64,000 bases of DNA, taken from the NCBI GenBank assembly GCA_015146655.1, contig VKHL01000033.1, forward strand, positions 161,005-225,004, given 5' to 3'. The notes under the pieces were generated by a model. That model did no database searches, was not told where the DNA came from, and saw nothing but the letters and a program-made list of their open reading frames with translations. The translations under genes and the position numbers were made by a program. This DNA comes from Ochromonas danica. Lineage: Eukaryota > Sar > Chrysophyceae > Chromulinales > Chromulinaceae. Below, piece by piece: positions 43,067 through 52,716 of the stretch (positions are counted from its first letter, which is position 1; the number at the start of each line of letters is the position of its first letter).

Positions 43067-44130
43067 AAGAAGACAAGAAAACAAACCCTCCCCAATGCGA
43101 TTATAAAATAGTCTTAATAGAGTTACGAGATTGAGATCGTCATAGCAATCAAAGGAAGCATCACGACAATCAAAAGTCATTACATTGATCAAAAGCACAC
43201 TTAAACATATAGACTAGTATAGAAGTAGAGTATAGTAGATTACAATATAGTATATTTCAGAGTGACATAGAATAGAACAAGAGTAATACCATCAGAGAAG
43301 GGAAGATGGAGAATTTCATCTCTTTACAGTAAAACAGTAGAACACCATATGTACAGTATACAGTAAAATAGGAATTATATTATTATCTGAAGTATGCACC
43401 GAGATCATAAATATCGAAGATGCTCTTTATAATAGAACAAAACTCGACAATTTTTAGGTTCCATAATGGCATTGATAAGGATAATAATAACGATAGTGAT
43501 AATCATAGTAGTAGTGATTGTTGTTTGTGATTTGTGGTAGAACTACTAGACCTAGAGGTAGTAAGTTAGTTAATGATGCAAGTTGTTATAGAAAGTTGAT
43601 TGTTATTGTTGATTGCTATTGCTGATTGTTACTCTTCGAAGCTCCATGAAAAATTGTCAGAAGGTCTCGTTAGGTACTGCGAAGAAATCTCGGAGCACGA
43701 TGAACTTCTTCTTCTTTTTGTGGGTCTTTGTCACTAATAAATGGTTCATCATCATCGTCATCAGTAGAATCGGTCAGGAAGTCATAATATTCATTATCAT
43801 CATCATCACTCTCATAATCATCATCATTGTCATCGTCATCAATATTATAGGTATCATCATCATCATCATCGACGATGCCATAAATAGAATTGTCCTCTTG
43901 AGTAGGAGAAGAAGATCGAAGGTCAACACCTGTACGATCATCATCTGTTACAGTGAACACAATCCATGAGGCTTGGATAGTAGAAAAGGAAAGAACAAGA
44001 GCAAGAGCAAAGAGAAGAAGAAAGTAAGAAATTTGCATTTGTTGTTATAATATTATTTGACTTGTGTTGAGAGGAGAGGTAATAGCTAACAGAGCAAGAT
44101 AATGACCACAGAATAAGTTCCTAGCAGAGA
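43067..44130. repeat. Segmental duplication, copy 2
   Basis: Diverged partner of 41576-42690, about 1.45 kb away in the same orientation. Confidence 0.85.
43670..44038 (-). CDS. Small secreted acidic protein, DDD/LRG-tail family, member 6
   Basis: 122 residues, single exon, paralogue of the 42070-42567 gene. The leader ISYFLLLFALALVLSFSTIQA is followed by SWIVFTVTDDDR. The body is very acidic (repeated DDDD, YNIDDDDND) and the protein ends HRAPRFLRST. Conservation of both ends while the middle changes freely suggests that the ends carry the function, for example sorting or processing, with the middle a variable acidic spacer. Confidence 0.75.
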   Translation of the reverse strand: MQISYFLLLFALALVLSFSTIQASWIVFTVTDDDRTGVDLRSSSPTQEDNSIYGIVDDDDDDTYNIDDDDNDDDYESDDDDNEYYDFLTDSTDDDDDEPFISDKDPQKEEEVHRAPRFLRST

Positions 44131-45051
44131 CTCTTGTTAAGAGTGTGACCAGCAGACCAAAAGGAGGATAAGGTTTACCACAGAGACTAGTTTAATTCAC
44201 CAATTACCAATTCATTCCCCTCACCACCAAAGAAGCAGAGAGAAGAGAGTAGCTCACCTTTCCCCGCACTTCTGCAAGATTTTCCGTTCAGTGCTAAATT
44301 TGCGGATTAAATCTCCACTTTTCAGACTTTTCGGGGGAATTTCCACTGGCAGATTTTGGTTGGATGGTTGGGTTTGTTGGGGTTGATGCACTTAACTGTT
44401 GAGAGTGGACAGGGATTGTATACGAAGTGTTTGTTAGTATGTTGTATGTTATAGAATCATGGATCATGGTGACAAGCGGAAGACAGAAGAAAACCTTTCC
44501 ACGACAATACATCTCAATATATCTCAATAGCAACATCTCATATCATTCAAAGCACCTGAAACTACTATTGCAAAGGTGTCTCGAAAGGTGAGATGAAACA
44601 AGAATGATAGATGGTCCAAGCACATCAACAGCTTATGCAAGAACGAGATCTTCATTAATTCTCATCTATTCACAACAGTGCATGTGTGGACTCTGTTTCA
44701 TCATTTGTTATTCCAGGCCACAGCTAGTACCAAGGAAGAAGATCCTCTCCGGGAGAAGTCTTATCACAGGGAAATAAAAAATGGATAGGCAAGGGAGAAA
44801 GAGTAGAGCGAGGTGTCAGGTGAAAAGTGTATGCCAGGAGTCCATGTTTGTGGATATGCTGCCCGCACTGTGTACTATATGTTATAGTGTGCAATAATAG
44901 CAAATGCAATAATAGGTGCTCTGACGAGATGAGACCTGTGCTACGCCGCTGGCCGACATCAAAGGGTAACAACAATGCATGCTTTGACCAGACGGAACAC
45001 ACCAGGTCTTTCTATATAATGTTTTCTCCCCTACAGCGAGGTCCACCGCAA
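44131..45051. other. Intergenic upstream of tRNA copy 2
   Basis: Open frames on both strands lack recognisable features. A TATA-like TTTCTATATAATG lies at 45009-45021, 43 bp before the tRNA. Confidence 0.4.
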
Positions 45052-45167
45052 GGCTGTTTGTCCGAGTGGTTAAGGAGTCAGTCTCGAAATGAGTTAGGGA
45101 AATCCTTAACTCTATACGTGACAACTGATGGGAAATTCCCGCGCAGGTTCGAATCCTGCAGCAGTCG
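45052..45167 (+). tRNA. tRNA-Ser(CGA) with 34-nt intron, copy 2
   Basis: Exon sequence is identical to the copy at 38507-38622: class II cloverleaf, anticodon CGA, discriminator G. The intron at 45089-45122 has the same length and differs at two positions (AACTCTAT instead of AATTCAAT). A T-run at 45180-45185 should terminate Pol III. A protein frame reads through this tRNA but has no support there; the likely protein start is downstream at 45208. Confidence 0.96.
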
Positions 45168-45179
45168 GACCAAAATTAC

Positions 45180-45185
45180 TTTTTT
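45180..45185 (+). terminator. RNA polymerase III terminator (T6)
   Basis: Six T residues 13 nt after the tRNA 3' end, same context as copy 1 (ACCAAAATTACTTTTTTG). Confidence 0.8.
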
Positions 45186-45207
45186 GTTTTTGCCACACGC
45201 ATTTCTG

Positions 45208-45801
45208 ATGATGATGGCAGGCAATGCAACACTCACACTATCCAACTCTTCTACAGCAAATCTCAGTCAGACTTTACTTCATCAACTATGGAAGACTGAG
45301 TCAATCTGGATGCGACAGGCTATCTTAGGTGGTCTGTATATCTTGGCATTAGGACAAGCTGCCCTTGGCCCATTGCTCACGACTGCTCTTACTCTATTAG
45401 GAAGAGCTGCAACACGTCCTGTTTCTAACTTTCTGTCCTCCCTTTCTACCTCATCTACTGTTACCAACCCTTCATGGTTGGCAGAGGGCAGCGAGAGGGA
45501 AGATGGCGTGGTGTCGACGTCGTCTGCTGGTGGACCGGTTCCTGCAGTAGCAACCTTTGAAGAAGATCGTAAATCAGCGCGGGCTAGTAAACAAGACATT
45601 GCGTTCCTACACAACCGAGGATATAACCGTTATCGGTTTGTGTCGAAGAACTTTATTCGTCGTAATAAATTGCAGGAAGAACAACAAGCACCTTTGGAGC
45701 AGGAAGATGAACAAGAAGAGCAGGAAGAAGAGAAGAAAGATCAAAAAGTTGCAGTGGGAGAGAGAAAGAGAAGGAGAAAGCCAGGCAAAGGTGCAAAGTG
45801 A
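45208..45801 (+). CDS. Unknown protein with hydrophobic N-terminal half and basic C terminus
   Basis: 197 residues from the first of three consecutive ATGs (45208, 45211, 45214). I do not recognise it. It has a hydrophobic stretch (IWMRQAILGGLYILALGQAALGPLLTTALTLLG split over about 35 residues), a Ser/Thr-rich linker, then a conserved-looking segment DIAFLHNRGYNRYRFVSKNFIRRN. It ends in Gln/Glu- then Lys/Arg-rich low complexity (KRRRKPGKGAK). The start lies 25 bp after the tRNA terminator, so its promoter overlaps the tRNA gene, unless an upstream exon exists. It could be a small membrane protein. Confidence 0.55.
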   Translation: MMMAGNATLTLSNSSTANLSQTLLHQLWKTESIWMRQAILGGLYILALGQAALGPLLTTALTLLGRAATRPVSNFLSSLSTSSTVTNPSWLAEGSEREDGVVSTSSAGGPVPAVATFEEDRKSARASKQDIAFLHNRGYNRYRFVSKNFIRRNKLQEEQQAPLEQEDEQEEQEEEKKDQKVAVGERKRRRKPGKGAK

Positions 45802-46059
45802 TCTATTTATGAAGATGTCAAGAGAAGTGAGGCAGACAGTTGATTGCCTTACCTTGTTTGCAGCTGCTATGGTGTAGTTTGCTCTCAGTGGCTTCTCTTC
45901 TTCAATGGATAAATACTGGCTGCGGAGTCGTTTAGCTATTTTCATTCAAGGTACTGATAAACATGTCTTGCTTCTCAAAACCCTTTGTTCCTGTAGCTTA
46001 TCGAATAGTTTAAATTCAATTGTACACTATCTACACAATCTATCTCAAATCTCTTGGTC

Positions 46060-49000
46060 TCAAAGCATCCAGCCATCTCGCTGAAGAATCTCGATCGTGT
46101 CCTCCATTGTCTGCTGGTCACGCAGCCATTCACCGAGTTCCTCCATAGCTAGCTGGTCTTCACGCAGCGCCTCCGCAGTTGTGACACCTAACAAGCCGCC
46201 ACGATTGGAGGCTTTACCAGTGGAAGAATTCGAGGCATTCGAAGAAGAGCTCCCAGCCACCAAGCCTCCAACACCGCTGCTTTGAAAACTATTGAAACTC
46301 GTTGCTAAGCCACCAATAGGAGCCGAAGTAGTTGGAGAAGTCGCAATGGGAATTGAAAGACTATCACGCCCTCCTACCCCACCTGAAGTTGATCCTAAAC
46401 CTCGGCTTTGCATGAATGATTCATATAGTTGCTCTGCCTCTGAAGGCAAGGTGAAGCCCATTATGCACATAATACTCCCCTCTAGAGATGCAATATTATA
46501 AGATACATCTCCCTGTTCTTCATAGTCACCGTAGCGAGTCAAAAGGAGCAAAAGGAGGTGCGCATGAGGGATGGTGGCATGGATGAGTGCAAGTGTAAAC
46601 AGAGGAACCATTAAGTCCGCACCAATAATACTTCGACTCCCTGCAATTCGTAAAAGCCGTCAAGCACTAAAACTGTCACCACAAGGAGTAGAACTTACCT
46701 GATATCTCAATGGCATCCCGCAAAATCCACTTACAGGCAAGGGTAAGATAGAAGATCATTTCCTGAAAACAACACATGAGTTTTGTAAGTCGCCTTTTTA
46801 CCGACTGCAACGAAGATAAAGCTCACCCTAGGCACCACTGTTGAAGCTATCCAAGATAACACACGACTAGCACGGCGGTAGGCCTCACCATAGGACTTCC
46901 CCAAATTGAGCGGCAGCGGCGAGACCGAAGGAAAGTCTCGCATACGAGCGAACAATGTCATCTGTTGGCAAGTCGAGCAAGTACAAACTGAAGAAAACGG
47001 ACTCGGCGAACCGAATATATTACTCAATGAACGACCACGATGACTCGCATGGTGCGAAAGAAGACGGTGCCTTGGCTTTGTCTGCCTGGGTGGAATCGGC
47101 TCTTCATCTTCTTCTTCATCTTCTTCTTCCTCCTCCTCGCCATCTTCTTCTTCTTCCGAATCATCACCATCTTCATCATTTCCCTCAATATCCCCTTCCA
47201 CTTCCTCTCCAATGTTCAGTTTGGATATAGGCGACTGATGTGAGAAATCAATTATCTCACCTATGTCATCAGCTCGCACGTTCATGCCGGAATCAGTTTT
47301 ATCGAGTGGAGTTGGAGATAAAATAGACTGTTTATCATTTTCTCCTTCAAGCTGTTGTGCAGGTAAATTCTCGTATCCACCACCGTGGAGTTCTGCATCT
47401 GCTCCATCAGAGCCAGAGAGAAACAATTCATTCCTTGGTATTGTGAACTGATGCAGAAGCTTTTGATAACTTTGCTGCACTATGGCCTCGTCAATGAAAA
47501 GACTGTTTCTTTCCATATCAGCTAGTGGCGAAGACGGAGGGCTGGTGAGAGCTGGAGGAGGGGGAGGGGGAGGTGAAGGAGATCGATCTGATTCCGATTC
47601 TTCTTCCTCATCAACCTCTTTCAGCTCAATCTCTTGATGCTCCTTGCCAAGATAATACGCTGAAGGCACATGGTAGAGCGCTGGATCTAAGAAACGACAG
47701 CGATGGCTCTGTAACTGCCACATTTGATCTTGTCCTCGTAAATAATAGCACCCTCCAGCTGCAACACCATTACCCCCACCATTATGATAATGAAAGATGG
47801 CATGACCAATCCTTTTGAAGAACAAAAATTCAGTGAGAGCAATGTTGGCAGCCATGTAGTCACGAGGAAGCGTATATTGTACACCAATTATGTCGGTAGC
47901 GAAGTATCGGATGAAAGCTTTAATACTGCCTGGTGTCACGCGCAACACTATTCCACGAAAAATCATCAAATCCAAAAATGGCATGATAAGGGATCGTCAT
48001 AATATGCTCACCCGATGATTTCTTCGGTAGTGGACTGGACACCCCAGGCACGGCTCCTCCGGCAGGAGAGGTTGGAATCTGACTTTGGCTATCAACACTT
48101 GGAGTAACCAAAGGGACAGAAGAAAGGCTGTCAATGGAATCAGCTGGGCGATGATGATGATGGTCTGGATCACTCGATCCCATCATCGAGGCATAGATTG
48201 CAGCTTTCCAACGGTAGAAGAGCCGACCTTCCTTTTCTCTTTGATCCTCAATAAAATCAGAAAACTCTTCTTCCAGCTCTCTATGAACGATTGTACGCTG
48301 ACTCAACCTATAAGACACAAATAGATGCTCTTAGTCTAATTCATACCAGTATAAAAAGGAAGCAGAGAAGTATACCATGTACAAAATTCCTCCCACGAGA
48401 GAGTAGTTTCAATATCATCCAGATCTTGGGCAGAGGGCAGCTCAGCATAACGTCGAAGAATACCATAAAGAGTTTCTTTGCGCTTTTCCGACGTCGGGTA
48501 AACAAATTTGTAATCCAGTTGCCTTTAATAAAGGAATAAAATTACTAAACAAGAAAGTTCAGACTGTTAGATGAGAGAAATCACTCACGCGAACTGTCTT
48601 GATGTTACTGAGCACGTTATTTCAAGCCGTTGGAATCGTTCCAATAAAGACAAAGTTGTATAATCTTGTAAAGCTAACATATCTGGTGCCTATGAAGAAA
48701 TGTAAGATCAGTACTTAATAACAAACAAAACCACAAAAACCTAACGCAGATTTTCCAACCTTGCAAAATTCTTCAATTGCCTTCAAAGAAAACTTCTCTT
48801 TCCGATTAGAACTTTCTTCAAAGAGTTGCAGATAGACTGAGACTTTTCTCTGCCTCTCGGATATCAAACTAATAAGAATATACCATATTTATGTAAATAT
48901 CAGAAGGAGGTGTATATGAAGCATATTCTTGTTTCACTTACTTCTCCATCTCAACTGAGAGCTGCTCTTGTAAGCGAGTTCTAGCTAAACGACACCACGC

Positions 49001-49816
49001 CTAAGAAACCCATCAACAAACAACATCGATGATATCTATCTGTTTCAAACAGCTCATGAGGAACTACTTTACTCACCTGAATACGAAACCGACTCAACGT
49101 TGTCTTTAATCCCCATGCAATCAATTGCTTCTCTTGTTTATCATGTTCAAGAATAAGATCAACAAGTCTTTTACGATGACGATTAATAGCTTTTGTAACA
49201 ATTTGTTGTTCTGCTAATAGATTTGATCTATAGGTCTTTAAAAGAAGTCGTACAGCTCGTTCCTAAAGAATTCATCATTTTATTTCATAGATGGTAATAA
49301 GAAATGAGAGGATCGGAGAGGATTAGAGAGGGTTTGACAGAAGAGAGACAGAGAGAAGAGATGAAGAATATCTATCTTTCAGTTTTTAAAATACAGACAA
49401 AACTGAAGAAGAGATATCTTTCATAGAACTTAACTTACTTCTGGTGACTCACGACTAAACCAATTAGCTAAGGTTGATCCCACTGATTGACGATGAGCAG
49501 GCTTTTGTAAGTTATTAATAGAGAAAACAGATCCTTTCCCAACAATTCGTTCATAAAGTGCCTTTGGTTTAATTACCGCATTTACTTTGCGTACTTGTTG
49601 AGAAGAATCAGGATAAGGTGAAACATTTGATGAAGGTTGATTACGATCCGATGGTGTAGTTTTTACAGGTAAGATTGTCTGGTGCATGTCATGCTGAGGA
49701 TGATGAGGATGACGGGGAGGATGAGTGGAGACTGGATTGTCATGCCCATTCCCTTCCTTCAATTGACTAACGGAGTTTTCTTTCCGTGGAGACCGAGAAC
49801 TCATAGCCTTTTTCAT
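46060..49816 (-). CDS. VPS9-domain protein (predicted Rab5-type GEF)
   Basis: Ten exons join in frame: 49816-49439, 49262-49077, 49000-48942, 48868-48760, 48689-48589, 48522-48376, 48307-48012, 47929-46827, 46762-46699, 46640-46060; about 1007 residues. The C-terminal part matches a VPS9 domain: EMIFYLTLACKWILRDAIEIS, then GADLMVPLFTLALIHA and YNIASLEGSIMCIMGF. The Asp of GAD and the Tyr before NIASLE fit the catalytic Asp/Tyr pair of Rabex-5. VPS9 proteins load GTP onto Rab5-family GTPases on early endosomes. The rest includes an alpha-helical region (exons 2-6), a Ser/Pro/His-rich linker, and a long acidic tract encoded near 47100-47200. No other named domain is recognised. The intron 48011-47930 (GTGAGC...CCAG) resolves an apparent frameshift. 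Confidence 0.78.
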
Positions 49817-50122
49817 CAATAGACTCAAGTGTAAACAGCAGAGCAATCTTGCCCGCTTTCTTCATGGCGCCTCAAAGATCGTCCCTACAGTATCACAATT
49901 TACCTCCGAAATTAAGGTTTATAACTCGAGAATTTAGAGTTCAGCCACGGTTAGCTCCACATCCAAAATGGCTTTTCCATATTAGATGGATGAGATAGAT
50001 ATATTGCTCTCAAGAACGGAATTCTTATTGACACTCTGAACCATCGACATTGTTAACCAAACCACCTCACTTTACAAGACCACAACTAACATTTTCTACC
50101 AATGAATGAATGAATGAATTTA
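49817..50122. other. Intergenic
   Basis: Promoter side of the VPS9 gene and 3' flank of POLR1C; a short (AATG)n run lies at about 50101-50118. Confidence 0.4.
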
Positions 50123-51402
50123 TTAATTACTTTCCAGATATTCATCCACCAGACCTTGAAATCTGGTTGCCTTGTCTTTCAACACTCTTATTCCCTATTA
50201 TTGACACAATCAATATCAACTATTAGTATTGGTACATGGGCATCATTCATATGAGGATGGTGACAAAGACTTACCTCTCGCACAATGGTCTCCGGGGCTA
50301 AGACACCTGTAGATTCCACACTGAAGAGGAAGTGATCATTCTTCCGTGCTAACTTGACCTTCTCATCCCATCCTTCATGGCGGATACATTCTCGACACAT
50401 TGTACAATCTCGTGGACGACCAACTTTTGCCTGAGTATTCTTGCCTAACTCTTCAATATCAAATACATCCATTGGGCACATATTCTATACACAGACAGAC
50501 AAATAGAGATCAGTTAACAGGTTAGTTAACCGACAACACATTGTGATGGATAATATAACCTACCTTAAGAGTAACAGCATCCTCGCCAGTTATAGGCTGT
50601 AATAAGGTAATCTCAGGTAACAAACGATAGGATGCAGTGGCCACAGGACTAAACTTAGTATGATCCTTTCCTACACCTTTACGACAATGTGCTTCAAATT
50701 CAATTCTTTGTCCAGGTCTTAACTTGGCAATAACAATATCATCATGGACAGGCTTGACTCCCTCAGGGAACATCTCGCTTTGACTGCCTTGAGGCAACCA
50801 AGTCAATGCACTGGACAATGCGCTCTCATTGACATATTCTTCTTTACCATTAGCCTTGGTCACTCTCTCTGCCTTACATTCTACATCATAATGAAAGACA
50901 ATAGTGTCTCGATCTGTCTCTTCTTCTCCAACCACATAGTCTAGTTTGGAAGGATCTACTTTAATAGGAATGAGACCAATACGATGAGCTAAGACCTCAT
51001 CATGAATGATGGAGTTGTTAATAGCAATCCAGACATGCTCTACAGCAACTGTAGGAACCTGAGTATTCAAACAGAGGAAGAAGAAGAAGGTTAGTCAGTC
51101 AGTTAGGACTAGCAGGTAGAGGTGGTGGTAGAAGAGGTAGAAGTGGTGGTGGATGTGATAGTAGGTAGTGAAGGGTGCTCACTCACCTCAGACAAGAAGA
51201 TCCTTCGTAAAGCATTAGCAATAGAGGCATCAACACCAATGAGGTCAAACTCAATCGACTCTTCATCCAAATGAGTGATAACAATATTGAGTTGACTGAT
51301 TAATCTCTCCAGATAACTCTTTCCATCTGGAACAACCAAATCTGAGGTAATCTCAGGGATTTGACGATCTGAATGAACACGATAATGTGTAAATTGTGAC
51401 AT
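50123..51402 (-). CDS. POLR1C: RNA polymerase I and III subunit RPAC1 (POLR1C, AC40)
   Basis: Four exons, 51402-51187, 51058-50564, 50484-50275 and 50194-50123, give 330 residues (human has about 346). The alpha-like dimerisation motif is clear: ESIEFDLIGVDASIANALRRIFLSE, then VPTVAVEHVWI..IHDEVLAHRIGLIPI. The family-specific stretch KGVGKDHTKFSPVATASYRL distinguishes AC40 from RPB3. After it come CTMCRECIRHEGWDEKVKL, FSVESTGVLAPETIVRE and a short C-terminal helix. RPAC1 pairs with RPAC2 to nucleate assembly of RNA polymerases I and III. All junctions are GT-AG and in frame. A palindromic TTCCATGGAA pair lies about 145 bp upstream, shared with the divergent DUF4050-like gene. Confidence 0.95.
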
Positions 51403-51544
51403 TTATTTTATTATAATTATTTTATTTTTCGTATTATCAGATCAAAAGCAGAGCTAAAAGCTCAAAAGCAATCAATGGTCAGTGATGAGGTTCGAAGAAG
51501 AAAAGACCGTTTCTCCATAAGAACCGCGTTTGAATAGTCCCAGT

Positions 51545-51566
51545 ATTCCATGGAAATTCCATGGAA
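51545..51566. promoter_or_regulatory. Double TTCCATGGAA palindrome
   Basis: Two copies of ATTCCATGGAA adjoin, in the divergent promoter between POLR1C (143 bp to its ATG) and the DUF4050-like gene (about 50 bp to its ATG). The same element occurs upstream of the METTL16-like and GNAT genes. Confidence 0.55.
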
Positions 51567-51616
51567 GTTTTAATCACTGGATTGATGTGGTTTCACTGTG
51601 AGGTAAAATAGAGAAG

Positions 51617-52042
51617 ATGTCTTCCTCATCAGCACGTCGAGTTAATTCACAATATGACTCAAAAGATTCTTTAGAACAGAGTCATCGTCGAAGAGATTTT
51701 CTAGGACAATCAAGATCTCGTACTGATCCACGAGAACAAAAAGAAGATGAAGAAAGAGAGAAGAAGGATCACTATGTCAATGCTGGTTATGAACGATGGT
51801 TGACTCTACGACAACAATGGAGGACAGGAGGGTTAGCAGTAGGAGTAGCAGTAGGTGGAGGTGGGGGAGGGGGCAGAGCTAGTCCTCTTCCTCAACGGAC
51901 ACGTCCCATTGACCCAGACGAGATCGCCGAACGGATCTTTCGCGTGACTAACGGTCCTATTCATCTACCTTATCCTGTACCTCTACCTGATATGGTAGAG
52001 ATTCTTACTGAAGCCTGGGAGGCTGAGGGACTGTCCGCCTAG
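51617..52042 (+). CDS. Small protein with DUF4050-like C terminus
   Basis: 141 residues, single exon. The N terminus is Arg/Ser/Glu-rich and low complexity. A middle motif YERWLTLRQQWRTGG and the C-terminal LPYPVPLPDMVEILTEAWEAEGL resemble plant and fungal DUF4050 proteins, which have an R-x-x-W motif and end in (P)-x-PLPxMVxxLxxxWExEGL. A Gly-rich insert separates the two motifs. Biochemical function of the family is not known. The family match is from memory of the pattern and needs a profile search. Confidence 0.62.
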   Translation: MSSSSARRVNSQYDSKDSLEQSHRRRDFLGQSRSRTDPREQKEDEEREKKDHYVNAGYERWLTLRQQWRTGGLAVGVAVGGGGGGGRASPLPQRTRPIDPDEIAERIFRVTNGPIHLPYPVPLPDMVEILTEAWEAEGLSA

Positions 52043-52716
52043 TGCATCTCCCCCACCTCATGACTGCCTAACTACCTGACTTACAGTATCTAACACTACT
52101 GACTTACCTGACCTACAGTGCTGACTTACACTGCGTAGCTTACTTGCTCACTACCGAACATGACTTACACTACTCACTACCTGACTTACACTGCAGCCTT
52201 ACACTATGTAACTTACAGTACTGACTCACTACCTAACCTGTCTTACACTATCTAGCACTATTGACTTACACTACTAGTTCACTACCTGACTGACTGACTG
52301 ACTGACTGACTGATCAACTGTTAGCCTACCTACATGCCTACCTGCCTAACTATTGACTACCTACAGTAACAAACTGTCTGCTGACTAGCTACCCAACTGT
52401 TTGACTACCAACCTACTGTACTGTACTATACCATACTGTAGTGTACTGTTCTAGCTGTGTTCTATATGACATATACTAACCCTCTCTCTCTATATATATA
52501 TGACAACAGAGCAGTCTTCTTAATTAAGATAATGTATGTTTTAAGTAGAAAGAAAAAGTTTCAGTCTATCCACTAGATCTTCAACTCTCTTTGCAGTGCT
52601 CTTCTCCACCTACAATAACAATAATAACAATAACATTAATAATAACAATATTAATAACATTAATAACAATATTAATAATAATGATAATATGGAGACAAGG
52701 AAGAAGAAGAGGATGA
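52043..52716. other. Intergenic low-complexity region
   Basis: Rich in degenerate ACTACCTGACTTAC words and a (CTGA)n run at about 52288-52312, then a (TA)n run and an (AAT)n tract at about 52615-52685. No gene seen. Confidence 0.6.

Noticed and set aside
44827-45207. Open frame running through the tRNA-Ser copy 2 into the downstream protein
   Set aside because: The upstream part covers the tRNA and its terminator and has no protein-like composition; the ATG cluster at 45208 is a better start.
47930-48011. Apparent frameshift in the VPS9 gene
   Set aside because: A GTGAGC...CCAG intron of 82 nt restores the frame exactly, so no frameshift is needed.
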